The notes beneath the pieces were generated by a model. The model saw only the letters and a list, made by a program, of their open reading frames with translations. It made no database searches and was not told the origin of the DNA. DNA of 32,943 nt from a virus. The first letter of the stretch is position 1, and each line of letters opens with the position of its first letter. Location of the stretch: positions 1 through 32,943 of IMG/VR virus record IMGVR_UViG_3300032053_011335; one strand, written 5' to 3'. The translations under genes and the position numbers were made by a program. This document shows, piece after piece, positions 21,746 to 28,936 of the stretch.

Positions 21746-22395
21746 CCATGCTGCTCCTCCCCGGCAACGCCACCCAACTGATACAAGAACTGAACCCAGC
21801 CAATCCCACACACTACGGTTGGCTCCTAACACCACGCAGAACTTTTACAAAGCAATCCACCCACGGCCTCCACTATGCCGTGGACAACGACCGCTACAGC
21901 ATGGGCGACCAGTGGAAACCTGACGTCTTTTTCCGCGCCATCCTCCGCATCCGCGAAGCCCATTCGCTCACAAAGTGCCTGTTCGTCCTTGCCCCAGACA
22001 CACCCTACGATGCCCCCGCCACACTCCGCCAGTTCCAATATTGGGGCCACGTCATCCGCGCCCTGGGCTTCCCCGTCGCACTCGCCGCCCAGGACGGACT
22101 CGAGAACCTTCCAATCCCCTGGAGTCACTTCGACGCACTGTTCATCGGCGGATCCACAGACTGGAAACTCGGGTCCGCCGCGACCGACCTCATCCGCGAA
22201 AGCAAGGAAAGAGGTAAGTGGACCCACGTAGGAAGGGTAAACTCCACCTTCCGCGCCTCGCGCCTCATTGAGCCACCCGACTCAGTGGACGGCACCGCCT
22301 GGGCCAAACACCCAGCCCACTACGCCAAACAGTGGAGGCACTGGATCGAGGCCCGTCAACCCCAATTCACTGCCACTCTATGGAGCCTACAATGA
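21742..22395 (+). CDS. dpdA: DpdA-like 7-deazaguanine DNA transglycosylase
   Basis: The 217-residue protein belongs to the short phage forms of the tRNA-guanine transglycosylase/DpdA superfamily. Typical blocks are LFVLAPDTPYDAPATLRQF, then VIRALGFPVALAAQDGLE, PWSHFDALFIGGSTDWKLG, RGKWTHVGRVNS and PPDSVDGTAWA, consistent with a TIM-barrel base-exchange enzyme. DpdA exchanges guanine in DNA for a 7-deazaguanine such as preQ0, which in studied phages protects against restriction. No precursor synthesis genes (folE, queD, queE, queC) are seen in the window, but the neighbouring queT could supply a salvaged precursor. The start may be GTG 21742, with AAGGCGG seven bases upstream, or ATG 21748. 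The 3' end overlaps the initiator gene by ATGA. Confidence 0.82.
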   Translation: MTMLLLPGNATQLIQELNPANPTHYGWLLTPRRTFTKQSTHGLHYAVDNDRYSMGDQWKPDVFFRAILRIREAHSLTKCLFVLAPDTPYDAPATLRQFQYWGHVIRALGFPVALAAQDGLENLPIPWSHFDALFIGGSTDWKLGSAATDLIRESKERGKWTHVGRVNSTFRASRLIEPPDSVDGTAWAKHPAHYAKQWRHWIEARQPQFTATLWSLQ

Positions 22396-23288
22396 CCCAA
22401 CCCGACCTCTGGCCCAACATGCTCGAGCAACTCAAGCTGCAGATGACCCAGGCAACGTTCGACACCTGGTATACCGATTCCTCCGCAGTCCTATGCGGAA
22501 GCACATTGACCATCACCGTCAAGAACGGCTTCGCCAAGGATTGGCTCGAAAACCGCGCCGTGCCAATCATTAAGCGCACGGCGGCACGCGTCTACGGCAA
22601 AGCCCTCGACGTCGCGTTCACCGTCGAGCACCAACCGACGACACTCCGAGACGAGAGGAAACTCGCAGGCCCTCCCGCAGCAATTGGACCCGGGGCGGCC
22701 ACCAGCAGCCGCCCCGGGGAAGAAGAAGTAGTAGCGGCGGACGACCTCCGCCTTCCTCCATCCGCTCGGTTCGCCATCGAGCTGATCGAGTTTAATCCCC
22801 AAGAAGCCGGCTTCGTCCAGGTATCCAACTACGCACTACAATTCTGGCAACCCCTGGTCGGGCCCACTGCCTTTGCACTCTGGCTCACCCTGAGATCCTT
22901 CCCCGCCGCATGGGCAGAACACGTCAAACCAGACTGGCCAAGCATCCAGACAATGGCCGACATCTGCGCCAGGCACGACCGCCACAAGATCCTCGGCCGT
23001 GCCCCATGGAGCAACCACGCGCGCACAGTCGGCGCCCTCGAGACACTGGAACAACACAGAATCGTGTGGCCCCGCCGCTACGGCACCAATCGCCAGACCT
23101 ACTACGTCTTCAAGGTCCTCAACACCCTCCCACTGCTCACGCCCACCCAGATCGCCACCCTCACGCCCCGCCTCCAGGCACGACATGCCCGCCAACTCGA
23201 GCGCGCCAAGGTGAACTACGACGAATGGCAGCAGTTAACTCTCCCTACGCTCGCCCCTGCCAACGATTTGCTTATGGCGGGTACATAA
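22392..23288 (+). CDS. Replication initiator with DnaA domain I-like N-terminus
   Basis: This encodes 298 residues from ATG 22392. Residues 1-80 match DnaA domain I in layout: LWPNMLEQLKLQMTQATFDTW, then LTITVKNGFAKDWLENR, then a repeat of helix and strand to VAFTVEH. In DnaA that domain recruits the replicative helicase. A linker (80-120) precedes a winged-helix-type region (residues about 120-260) with FALWLTLRSFP, DWPSIQTMADICARHD and GALETLEQHRIVWPRRYG, as in plasmid or phage initiators. It lacks the AAA+ ATPase of DnaA. Four iterons follow, the first inside its last codons (LMAGT-stop). It would bind the iterons and load the host helicase. The DnaA resemblance is by eye. Confidence 0.75.
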   Translation: MTQPDLWPNMLEQLKLQMTQATFDTWYTDSSAVLCGSTLTITVKNGFAKDWLENRAVPIIKRTAARVYGKALDVAFTVEHQPTTLRDERKLAGPPAAIGPGAATSSRPGEEEVVAADDLRLPPSARFAIELIEFNPQEAGFVQVSNYALQFWQPLVGPTAFALWLTLRSFPAAWAEHVKPDWPSIQTMADICARHDRHKILGRAPWSNHARTVGALETLEQHRIVWPRRYGTNRQTYYVFKVLNTLPLLTPTQIATLTPRLQARHARQLERAKVNYDEWQQLTLPTLAPANDLLMAGT

Positions 23289-23364
23289 GCAAATCCCCGC
23301 CCTTATGGCGGGTACATAAGGCCCTTATGGCGGGTACACAAGGCCCTTATGGCGGGTACACAAC
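23271..23364 (+). repeat. Four 19-bp iterons, probable replication origin
   Basis: CTTATGGCGGGTACATAAG occurs at 23271-23289 and 23302-23320. Variants with CACAAG and CACAAC endings lie at 23324-23342 and 23346-23364. Starts are 31, 22 and 22 bp apart, so copies 2-4 sit two helical turns apart. Each has CTTATG and CATAAG-type arms, an imperfect to perfect inverted repeat around a 7-bp centre. The first copy overlaps the 3' end of the initiator gene. Together with the AT-rich stretch that follows, this is a typical iteron origin. The initiator is the likely binder and may repress the following operon. Confidence 0.9.
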
Positions 23365-23420
23365 ATTAGTATACTAAAGACTTAAACACTTACCTAATCT
23401 AGAAAAAGACTAAAGGAGAC
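23365..23420 (+). other. AT-rich stretch with palindrome next to iterons (likely unwinding element)
   Basis: This stretch is far richer in A+T than the genome. It contains the perfect palindrome TTAGTATACTAA at 23366-23377. A TATACT at 23370-23375 lies 17 bp after TTATGG of the last iteron, so a weak promoter for the 23428 operon may overlap iteron 4. DNA unwinding is expected here if the iterons form an origin. Confidence 0.55.
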
Positions 23421-23427
23421 CATCGAA

Positions 23428-23802
23428 ATGCCAACAAACCGCCAGGACCCCCCGCCCGCCTGCATCGTGCTCATCCTATCTACCCTGTTCCTATTCGGTA
23501 TTCTGTACAACGCCCTCGTGACGTGGCTCGAAGACCACCACTACGACCGCGGTTACACCGCCATCCTGGTGATCGGCGGCAGTGCGGTCACCATCGCCGG
23601 GGCCGGCCACCTGGCCGGCTGGAGGGCCACCCTGTGGACCCTAGCCTGCTTCGCAGTCAGTGGCACGCCGATGACGATCGGCAGCATCTGGAGACACTGT
23701 CAACAGCAAAGAACGGCCGAGATGATCCAGAACCACCGCGCCCTATCGACCAGCAGGAGGCGCGACCATGAAACGCACAGACCGCCTGAAGCTAACGGGT
23801 AG
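23428..23802 (+). CDS. Small integral membrane protein
   Basis: A 124-residue protein starts at ATG 23428 after AAAGGAGACCATCG. Three hydrophobic spans are visible: IVLILSTLFLFGILYNALV (13-31), YTAILVIGGSAVTIAGAGHLAG (43-64) and TLWTLACFAVSGTPMTIGSIW (68-88). A basic, His-rich cytoplasmic-type tail follows. It is the first gene after the origin. The start of the next gene lies within its 3' end (overlap 35 bp). No family is recognised. Membrane tethering of replication, superinfection exclusion and other roles are all possible. Confidence 0.7.
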   Translation: MPTNRQDPPPACIVLILSTLFLFGILYNALVTWLEDHHYDRGYTAILVIGGSAVTIAGAGHLAGWRATLWTLACFAVSGTPMTIGSIWRHCQQQRTAEMIQNHRALSTSRRRDHETHRPPEANG

Positions 23803-24004
23803 CACCGTCCGGCGAAAGCTGGACGCCATCCGAAATGCCAACGACACAATCCATGAGGAAGCAGACGCCATGCGGCAACTACAAAACGCCAACGCCGTCA
23901 CGCCCACCGAGGTGTACCGCATGGTGGCCAGCATCGAGGGAGCGCTCATCGAGCAGCTGAGGGCACTCGACGCCCTCACCCAGATACTCAAGGAACGACA
24001 ATGA
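23768..24004 (+). CDS. Small helical protein upstream of methyltransferase
   Basis: A 78-residue protein starts at ATG 23768, preceded by AGGAGGCGCGACC. It is helical and charged (MKRTDRLKLTGSTVRRKLDAIRNANDT, then MVASIEGALIEQLRALDALTQILKERQ) with a likely coiled-coil C-terminus. It overlaps both neighbours and shares an ATGA junction with the methyltransferase at 24001. It may be an accessory to that enzyme or a DNA-binding protein. No family is recognised. Confidence 0.65.
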   Translation: MKRTDRLKLTGSTVRRKLDAIRNANDTIHEEADAMRQLQNANAVTPTEVYRMVASIEGALIEQLRALDALTQILKERQ

Positions 24005-25239
24005 TCCTAAACACGCAAATCAACCCGGGCGCCAGCGTACCCGTGAAATACAGAAGGGATCACCACCTCCGCCGCTACCTGGGCTTCACCGAGACCACCT
24101 TCCAGCACCATGCCAAAACTAACCTGCTCTTCCTGGCCCACCTGCTCCACACACACACGGCAGCCGGTCAAACCGTGTTAGACCCAATGGGAGGCAGCGG
24201 CTCCGTCCTGCTGGCCGCACTCACCGGCCACCCCGTGATCAGTGGAGACGTGGAGACCATCTGGTGCGAACTCCAAAGAGACAATGCTTTCCGGATCTGC
24301 GCGGAAAGCCTGTTCTGCGCGCCGGTCCACGTCGCACGCTGGGACGCTGGCCACCTGCCACTGGCCGACAACACCATCCCCGTGATCATCACCTCCCCAC
24401 CGTATTTCGATGCTTTCTCAGACTGGAACCACAGCGCTGGTAGCCAACTCTCCTACAACGTCGGTCCAACCGGCGACTGCTACGGGTTCGACCCAAGGCA
24501 GATCGCCAACGTGCACGTCTACGAGCAATACCTGAAGGTCATGGTCCAGGTCTACCGTGAGTACAAGCGCGTCCTCCGCCCGGGTGGGACTCTCGTTTTG
24601 ATTCTGGGTGACAAGGTCCACAAGTCAAACGTGGTGCCAGTAACGCGCGACAACGAGACCCTCTGCCACGCCAACGGCTTTTCACTCATCGGCCGTGAGC
24701 AGCGCCAGACCATCCCCTCCCGCTACCGCCGCATCAACAGACAACACAACCCAGATTACCCACTCATCGAGACCGAAACCGCGCTCGTGTTCCAAAAGGT
24801 AGACGACCAGTGGCCACCACCCACCCGGCACATCTCTATCATCCAGGCGCCAAGCTCCGATAGTGCACCTGGTAGACAACTCTTCGAAAAGCAACTGTGC
24901 TGGGCAGACCATCACGCCCGCCTCACCCTAATCCTGAACGGTCCAGGTGCAGCCAGACCCTATCACGTTGCCGACTACGTGCTAAACCCCGTGTGGCGTG
25001 ACGTCCCCGCCAACGCACGACGTCGCGCAGAATGGGCTTTCGAGGTGGTCCGTGAGCTCATCAGCACCGGTGACGTCCACGCCGGTGACGTGGTCCACCT
25101 GCACGTGAGCCACGACTACGCTCCCTACCTCGAGCGACGCCTGAAGACCATTGGCGCCGACGTCGAGATCCCGACCGAGCATTTGAACTTCGGCCAGAAG
25201 CTGGCCTGGTTCACCAACGAAACGAAAGGAGACCTATGA
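24001..25239 (+). CDS. DNA methyltransferase (TSPPY motif) with extra C-terminal domain
   Basis: The 412-residue protein has SAM motif I (VLDPMGGSGSVLLAAL) near residue 60 and catalytic motif IV (IITSPPYFDAF) near 130. The order is I before IV. TSPPY is the form typical of N4-cytosine and some N6-adenine enzymes. A conserved LRPGGTLVLILGDKVH segment and the ETALVFQK end of the domain follow, up to about residue 263. Residues about 275-405 form a second domain (ISIIQAPSSDSAPGRQLFEKQLCW, later VVHLHVSHDYAPYLERRLKTIGADVEIP and LNFGQKLAWF) that resembles DUF6884-type domains. No restriction enzyme gene is nearby. Target site and role of the extra domain are unknown. It overlaps genes on both sides by ATGA. 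Confidence 0.87.
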   Translation: MILNTQINPGASVPVKYRRDHHLRRYLGFTETTFQHHAKTNLLFLAHLLHTHTAAGQTVLDPMGGSGSVLLAALTGHPVISGDVETIWCELQRDNAFRICAESLFCAPVHVARWDAGHLPLADNTIPVIITSPPYFDAFSDWNHSAGSQLSYNVGPTGDCYGFDPRQIANVHVYEQYLKVMVQVYREYKRVLRPGGTLVLILGDKVHKSNVVPVTRDNETLCHANGFSLIGREQRQTIPSRYRRINRQHNPDYPLIETETALVFQKVDDQWPPPTRHISIIQAPSSDSAPGRQLFEKQLCWADHHARLTLILNGPGAARPYHVADYVLNPVWRDVPANARRRAEWAFEVVRELISTGDVHAGDVVHLHVSHDYAPYLERRLKTIGADVEIPTEHLNFGQKLAWFTNETKGDL

Positions 25240-25796
25240 AGAAAACCGCCCACTCCATCTACAGAGAAGCACTTGGCATCACGACCGGAGACGTCATCAC
25301 CACCTCCTACAAATCCGGCCCGTACGTCGTCAAGCAGATCACCGGACCCTACCAATCTCAAGAGACGTTCGCCTACCTCACCATCTGGCCCTATCCCGTC
25401 ATCTCCCTCACCCTCTCCTACGCCGACCCCTCTCTGACATCTACCGCCTACATCAACCACGTTCACCGAGAACCAGACGGCCGCTACCTGACAGACACGC
25501 ACGACGAGATCTTCGTCCACAAACCTGCCCAGCCACTGCCGGCCCAACTGCCACTCTCGACCTCTGCCACGTCACCAGAGTACCCATACCAGCCGGGCGT
25601 TGACTACCGTGCCGGGGACAGCCGCGTATGGCATTGCCGAGACTGCGACAGAGACTTCAACGCCGAGAAACAAGACCGCCACTGTGGCCCGCCCTGCCCC
25701 TACTGCACCAGACGCTATCCAACCATCGCTATCCCCATCATCGTGATGGGCAACGGACAATCCGGAAACGACTACATCAGATCACTTAACGCTTAA
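25236..25796 (+). CDS. Zinc-ribbon hypothetical protein
   Basis: A 186-residue protein starts at ATG 25236, overlapping the methyltransferase. The N-terminal ~75 residues are a beta-rich domain (GDVITTSYKSGPYVVKQITGPY, YLTIWPYPVISLTL). A linker follows, then a zinc ribbon with two Cys pairs (WHCRDCDRDFN and CGPPCPYC) near residues 130-155. Similar two-part proteins occur in phages without a known role. The N-terminal part, which opens with GDVITTSY, may bind nucleic acid. The last codons lie in a tandem CTTAACG repeat. Confidence 0.65.
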   Translation: MKKTAHSIYREALGITTGDVITTSYKSGPYVVKQITGPYQSQETFAYLTIWPYPVISLTLSYADPSLTSTAYINHVHREPDGRYLTDTHDEIFVHKPAQPLPAQLPLSTSATSPEYPYQPGVDYRAGDSRVWHCRDCDRDFNAEKQDRHCGPPCPYCTRRYPTIAIPIIVMGNGQSGNDYIRSLNA

Positions 25797-25804
25797 CGCT
25801 TAAC
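25785..25804 (+). repeat. Tandem heptamer CTTAACG (about three units)
   Basis: CTTAACG at 25785-25791 and 25792-25798 is followed by CTTAAC at 25799-25804. It spans the stop of the zinc-ribbon gene and ends 19 bp before the ATG of the actin-like gene. It could be a short operator or partition element, or just slippage. Confidence 0.7.
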
Positions 25805-25823
25805 TTGAAAGGAGACCAGATCA

Positions 25824-26954
25824 ATGACCGCTACGAATCAGCAAGAAACCCGCCTCATCGGATGGGACCCCGGCCACGGCGACAGCAAGGCAGCCGAGGT
25901 CCAACTCCGGCCCACCACCCAAGGCACCGACGAACTCCAGATGATCACGTACGCCATCCCGGCCGTCGTCGGAATGGGCAGCACCACATCCACGGGCGCC
26001 CTCAACCTGGCCGGCATCGTCCGCAGCGGACGCGACCGCGCCCGCCCGCACGTCGTCACGCTCGACGGCATCTCCTACCTGGTCGGCGAAGCGGTGGACC
26101 TGTACGCCAGACCCATCGAGCGCATGGACTTCGACAGGTTCGTCCAGGGGCCAGAAACCAAAGCACTCCTGTGGGCTACACTGTGGCCCCTCATCGACGG
26201 CGGCTCCCACCGTGCTGCCATCGCGATCGCTCTGCCGGTCGAAATAATGCTCAACGCAGACCAAGCGCACGCCACCGAGGCCGGCATGCAGGCATGGATG
26301 CTCGGTTCGCACCACTTCACAGTGGACGGGCAACCCGCCGACGTCGAAATCACCGCTGTCCGCGCCCGCATCGCACAGCCAGTGGCCACCTGGTTCGAGT
26401 GGGGGTTAGACATAGCCACCGGCAAGTGGATGCGCGGGAACGAGGCCGCCCAAGCACCCGCCCTGATCCTGGACGAGGGGTTCAACACGTTCGACGTCGT
26501 GGCGATCGAAGGAGCCCGCATCATCAAGCGCCACACCGGCGGGGCCAATCTCGGGATGCGCCGGGCAGCAGAGGCCATCGCCACCACCATCCATAACGCC
26601 TACGGTCTCGAACTCTCCCTGCACCAGGCCGACGCACTCACCCGCATGGTCACAGATCCCACCCGCCCACCGTCTCACCAGAAGGCCCGCATCTTCGTGG
26701 AGGGCAAACCCGTAGACGTCACACCCACGGTACGCCAGGCTGTGCAGGGGCTGGGCAGTGAGGTGGTCCGCTTCGTCCAGGCAGCCGTAGACGACGCCCG
26801 CAAGTTCGCGATCCTATGCACCGGCGGCGGCATGCTCGCCCTGGGTGACCGCATGAAGCGCCAGTGGCCTCACGCCACCATCATGCCAGAGCCCGTAACT
26901 GCGAACGCCAGCGCCCTGGCCAAAATCGCCCGCCGGGCCAACTATTTCAAGTGA
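25824..26954 (+). CDS. Actin-like ParM-type segregation protein
   Basis: The 376-residue protein starts at ATG 25824 after AAAGGAGACCAGATCA. It has the layout of plasmid/phage actin-like proteins (ALP_N/StbA type): phosphate-1 loop IGWDPGHGDSKAAEV (residues 12-26), phosphate-2 segment LILDEGFNTFDVVAI with DEG-N, and the adenosine-site block ILCTGGGMLALGDRMK near the C-terminus. Length is normal for ParM-like filaments. These push or align DNA copies, or position phage DNA in the cell. The downstream palindrome and small gene would fit a site and adaptor. Presence in an integrating phage is unusual. I do not assign a named subfamily. Confidence 0.82.
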   Translation: MTATNQQETRLIGWDPGHGDSKAAEVQLRPTTQGTDELQMITYAIPAVVGMGSTTSTGALNLAGIVRSGRDRARPHVVTLDGISYLVGEAVDLYARPIERMDFDRFVQGPETKALLWATLWPLIDGGSHRAAIAIALPVEIMLNADQAHATEAGMQAWMLGSHHFTVDGQPADVEITAVRARIAQPVATWFEWGLDIATGKWMRGNEAAQAPALILDEGFNTFDVVAIEGARIIKRHTGGANLGMRRAAEAIATTIHNAYGLELSLHQADALTRMVTDPTRPPSHQKARIFVEGKPVDVTPTVRQAVQGLGSEVVRFVQAAVDDARKFAILCTGGGMLALGDRMKRQWPHATIMPEPVTANASALAKIARRANYFK

Positions 26955-27002
26955 ATTTCGTGGCCACGAAATTCGAGCGCCGAATTGTTTGACCACGAAA
27001 TT
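26954..27002. promoter_or_regulatory. 20-bp perfect palindrome plus extra half-site (operator or partition site)
   Basis: AATTTCGTGGCCACGAAATT at 26954-26973 is a perfect 20-bp palindrome starting in the actin-like gene's stop codon. Its half CCACGAAATT is repeated at 26993-27002, just before the ribosome binding site of the next gene. Such sites are typically bound by small dimeric DNA-binding proteins. The following 82-residue protein is the natural candidate. Confidence 0.8.
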
Positions 27003-27012
27003 AGGAGGCAGA

Positions 27013-27261
27013 GTGACCAGAGGCAGACCGCAGGAAAAAGGACAGGTCTTCAGGCTACGAATACGCTGGCGCCCGGGCGACGACCCTGCCCTCCTGGCCT
27101 TCCTCCAGGAACTCAGAGCCGCCGAACCCTGGCAGCGCGAGCGCATGATCAAGAACGCGCTTGCCGGGGGTTTGACGAGCCAGACCACCGCCGGCCCGCA
27201 GGCCGGCGAAGACGACGAGACCACCAACCTAATAGACAAACTACTGGAAGGAGAATGGTAA
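27013..27261 (+). CDS. Small possible ParR-like partition adaptor
   Basis: An 82-residue protein starts at GTG 27013 with a TTAGGAGGCA ribosome binding site. The N-terminus is basic and strand-like (TRGRPQEKGQVFRLRIRWRPG), then helical (DPALLAFLQELRAAEPWQRERMIKNALAGG), a pattern compatible with a ribbon-helix-helix DNA-binding protein. The acidic tail ends in DDETTNLIDKLLEGEW, the kind of short C-terminal helix that could touch an actin-like filament. Direct placement after the ParM-like gene and behind a palindrome supports the idea. The sequence itself is too short for certainty. Confidence 0.6.
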   Translation: MTRGRPQEKGQVFRLRIRWRPGDDPALLAFLQELRAAEPWQRERMIKNALAGGLTSQTTAGPQAGEDDETTNLIDKLLEGEW

Positions 27262-27263
27262 CC

Positions 27264-27299
27264 ATGAGCATCAAGGAAATAAGAGTAACCTACGAGTAA
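27264..27299 (+). pseudogene. 11-codon ORF, possible remnant of a larger gene
   Basis: ATG 27264 opens MSIKEIRVTYE and then two stop codons follow. It has a ribosome binding site (GGAAGGAGAATGG). The peptide looks like the beginning of a common small phage protein with an N-terminal K-EIRVTY strand, so it may be the stub of a decayed gene. Alternatively it is a leader peptide upstream of the hairpin at 27309-27335. Confidence 0.35.
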
Positions 27300-27308
27300 T
27301 AACGAACA

Positions 27309-27335
27309 GGCCCCGGGGCTGAAACCCCCGGGGCC
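27309..27335 (+). terminator. 10-bp GC hairpin, attenuator-like
   Basis: GGCCCCGGGG at 27309-27318 pairs with CCCCGGGGCC at 27326-27335 with a 7-nt loop. No T run follows. It lies between the partition-type gene and the FtsK-like gene and could limit read-through or stabilise the upstream mRNA. Confidence 0.5.
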
Positions 27336-27390
27336 CGGGCAGGTGGAGCTACCCACACCCGCCCGCCAGAAGTATACAGGAGCTGCCAAA

Positions 27391-28770
27391 ATGAAACAAC
27401 TTACATCAGGTCCACAGACCACCCAAGACCGACGCCAACAACTCGAATTCCAGGCCGACCGCATCGAGACCGTATTCAGCCAGCACAACATCCGGGCCCG
27501 CGTCACCGGCGGGACTGTCACGCCCAGGTGGGTCCACTTCCAGGTCATCCCTGCCATCGGCCAGCGACTCAGCACCATCACCGGCCTGTCCCAGGAGCTG
27601 GCCGCGGCGATGCAAGCAGACAACTGCCGTATCCAGCGTCGGGGAGCAGCAGTCGTCATCGAGATCCCACGCAACGATCCCCAACCCGTCAGGCTATTGC
27701 CCCTCTACGACCAACTCATGCTGCAGGCTCAATCTCTTTCATACCCTGCCAACCGCCTCGCCGCCACCATGAACACCCCAGGTCCCCAACCCATCCCACC
27801 AGCAACTGCCATTCTCGGCCTGGCCGAAGACGGCGCACCGCTCCTACTTCGCCTCCCGTCGCCCGACGTCGCCCACGTCCTCGTAGCCGGCACCACCGGA
27901 TCAGGCAAGACCGTACTGGTGCAGACCATCGCACTCAGCCTCGCAATGACCAATCCGTCCACGGATCTGCGCATGGTCCACATAGACGGCGGCCGCAGCG
28001 CCTTCACCGCCTTCGAAGGCCTCAGACACCTGGCTATGCCCGTCGTCACCGACAACCAGCAAGTACCCGCCATCCTCACCAGCCTCGTCCACGAGCTCGA
28101 CCGGCGCACCGCCGACAACCTCACCACTCCTACCATCGTAGTCATCGTAGACGAGCTGGCCGACCTACTGATGGTCGGCGGCCAGGCCGCCACGTGGGCG
28201 CTCACGCGCCTCACACAGCGCGGGCGAGGCGCCGGCATCCACATCGTCGCCGCCACCCAGAAGCCCACCGCGGCCGTACTGGGACCGCTCGTCAAGGCCA
28301 ACTTCCCGGTGCGGCTGGTCGGGCGCGTCACCAGCATCGAGGACGCACGCACCGCCACAGGCTGGGGCGGGACCGGCGCCGAGCGCCTTCAGGGACACGG
28401 CGACTTCCTGGCCGTGGCAGAGGGCCAGGTCACTCACTTTCAAGCCGCCCACATCACCGGAAGCGAAATCCGCCAGGTGATCAGCAGAATGCCTCACGTC
28501 CACGACCAGGCCGAACCACTGTTTCAGAAGCCAGACACCACACCCATCGAGGTCGCCGCATCGCCCGATCCGGACCAGGTCCTCGCGTCCAAATTACGCG
28601 CTTCTGATCTGTGGGCGAACCGCAAGGACCCCAGCCGCAACGGCTACCGCTGGGGGTTCATCGGTGACGTTTGCAGGGACCTGCTGGGCCAGGAGGCCGA
28701 AGGCAGCTGGTACCGGCGAGCCGCCAGAATCCTCGCCATTGCAGAACAACGAGGAGACGACAATGGATGA
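27391..28770 (+). CDS. FtsK/SpoIIIE-type DNA translocase ATPase
   Basis: This encodes 459 residues from ATG 27391 (ACAGGAGCTGCC upstream). Residues about 20-150 contain a beta-rich FtsK alpha-like region with LPSPDVAHVLVAGTTGSGKT leading into the motor: Walker A GTTGSGKT at 167-174, Walker B IVVIVDELADLL near 250-260, RGRGAGIHIVAATQKP and a RLVGRVTSIEDARTATGWGG sensor segment, as in FtsK/SpoIIIE. There is no membrane domain. Residues about 400-455 are a helical C-terminal part rather than a clear FtsK gamma domain. In plasmids and ICEs such proteins move or couple DNA. Here it lies with the partition genes, so DNA segregation or transfer is plausible. Confidence 0.87.
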   Translation: MKQLTSGPQTTQDRRQQLEFQADRIETVFSQHNIRARVTGGTVTPRWVHFQVIPAIGQRLSTITGLSQELAAAMQADNCRIQRRGAAVVIEIPRNDPQPVRLLPLYDQLMLQAQSLSYPANRLAATMNTPGPQPIPPATAILGLAEDGAPLLLRLPSPDVAHVLVAGTTGSGKTVLVQTIALSLAMTNPSTDLRMVHIDGGRSAFTAFEGLRHLAMPVVTDNQQVPAILTSLVHELDRRTADNLTTPTIVVIVDELADLLMVGGQAATWALTRLTQRGRGAGIHIVAATQKPTAAVLGPLVKANFPVRLVGRVTSIEDARTATGWGGTGAERLQGHGDFLAVAEGQVTHFQAAHITGSEIRQVISRMPHVHDQAEPLFQKPDTTPIEVAASPDPDQVLASKLRASDLWANRKDPSRNGYRWGFIGDVCRDLLGQEAEGSWYRRAARILAIAEQRGDDNG

Positions 28771-28936
28771 CATACCTTGCTGCGAGGTCCACGAGTACAT
28801 GATGACCCACCAACCAAAAGCACCTGTCATCATCTTCATCACACTGCAACGACTCATCGACATCCTCACCACGCCACCCAAGCAGCAACCAGACAAGGAA
28901 CCCGCCCATGCCAACCAACCGCAAGCCACTAGCTGA
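28763..28936 (+). CDS. Small hypothetical protein
   Basis: A 57-residue protein starts at ATG 28763, overlapping the ATPase end, with GAGGAGACGACA upstream. The sequence (DDIPCCEVHEYMMTHQPKAP, then VIIFITLQRLIDILTTPP) has one moderately hydrophobic helix and a polar tail. It overlaps the next gene by 29 bp. No family is recognised. Confidence 0.55.
   Translation: MDDIPCCEVHEYMMTHQPKAPVIIFITLQRLIDILTTPPKQQPDKEPAHANQPQATS

Noticed and set aside
23271-23364. CRISPR array
   Set aside because: Repeats are 19 bp with 3-12 bp between them, too short for spacers, and are next to an initiator gene. They are iterons.
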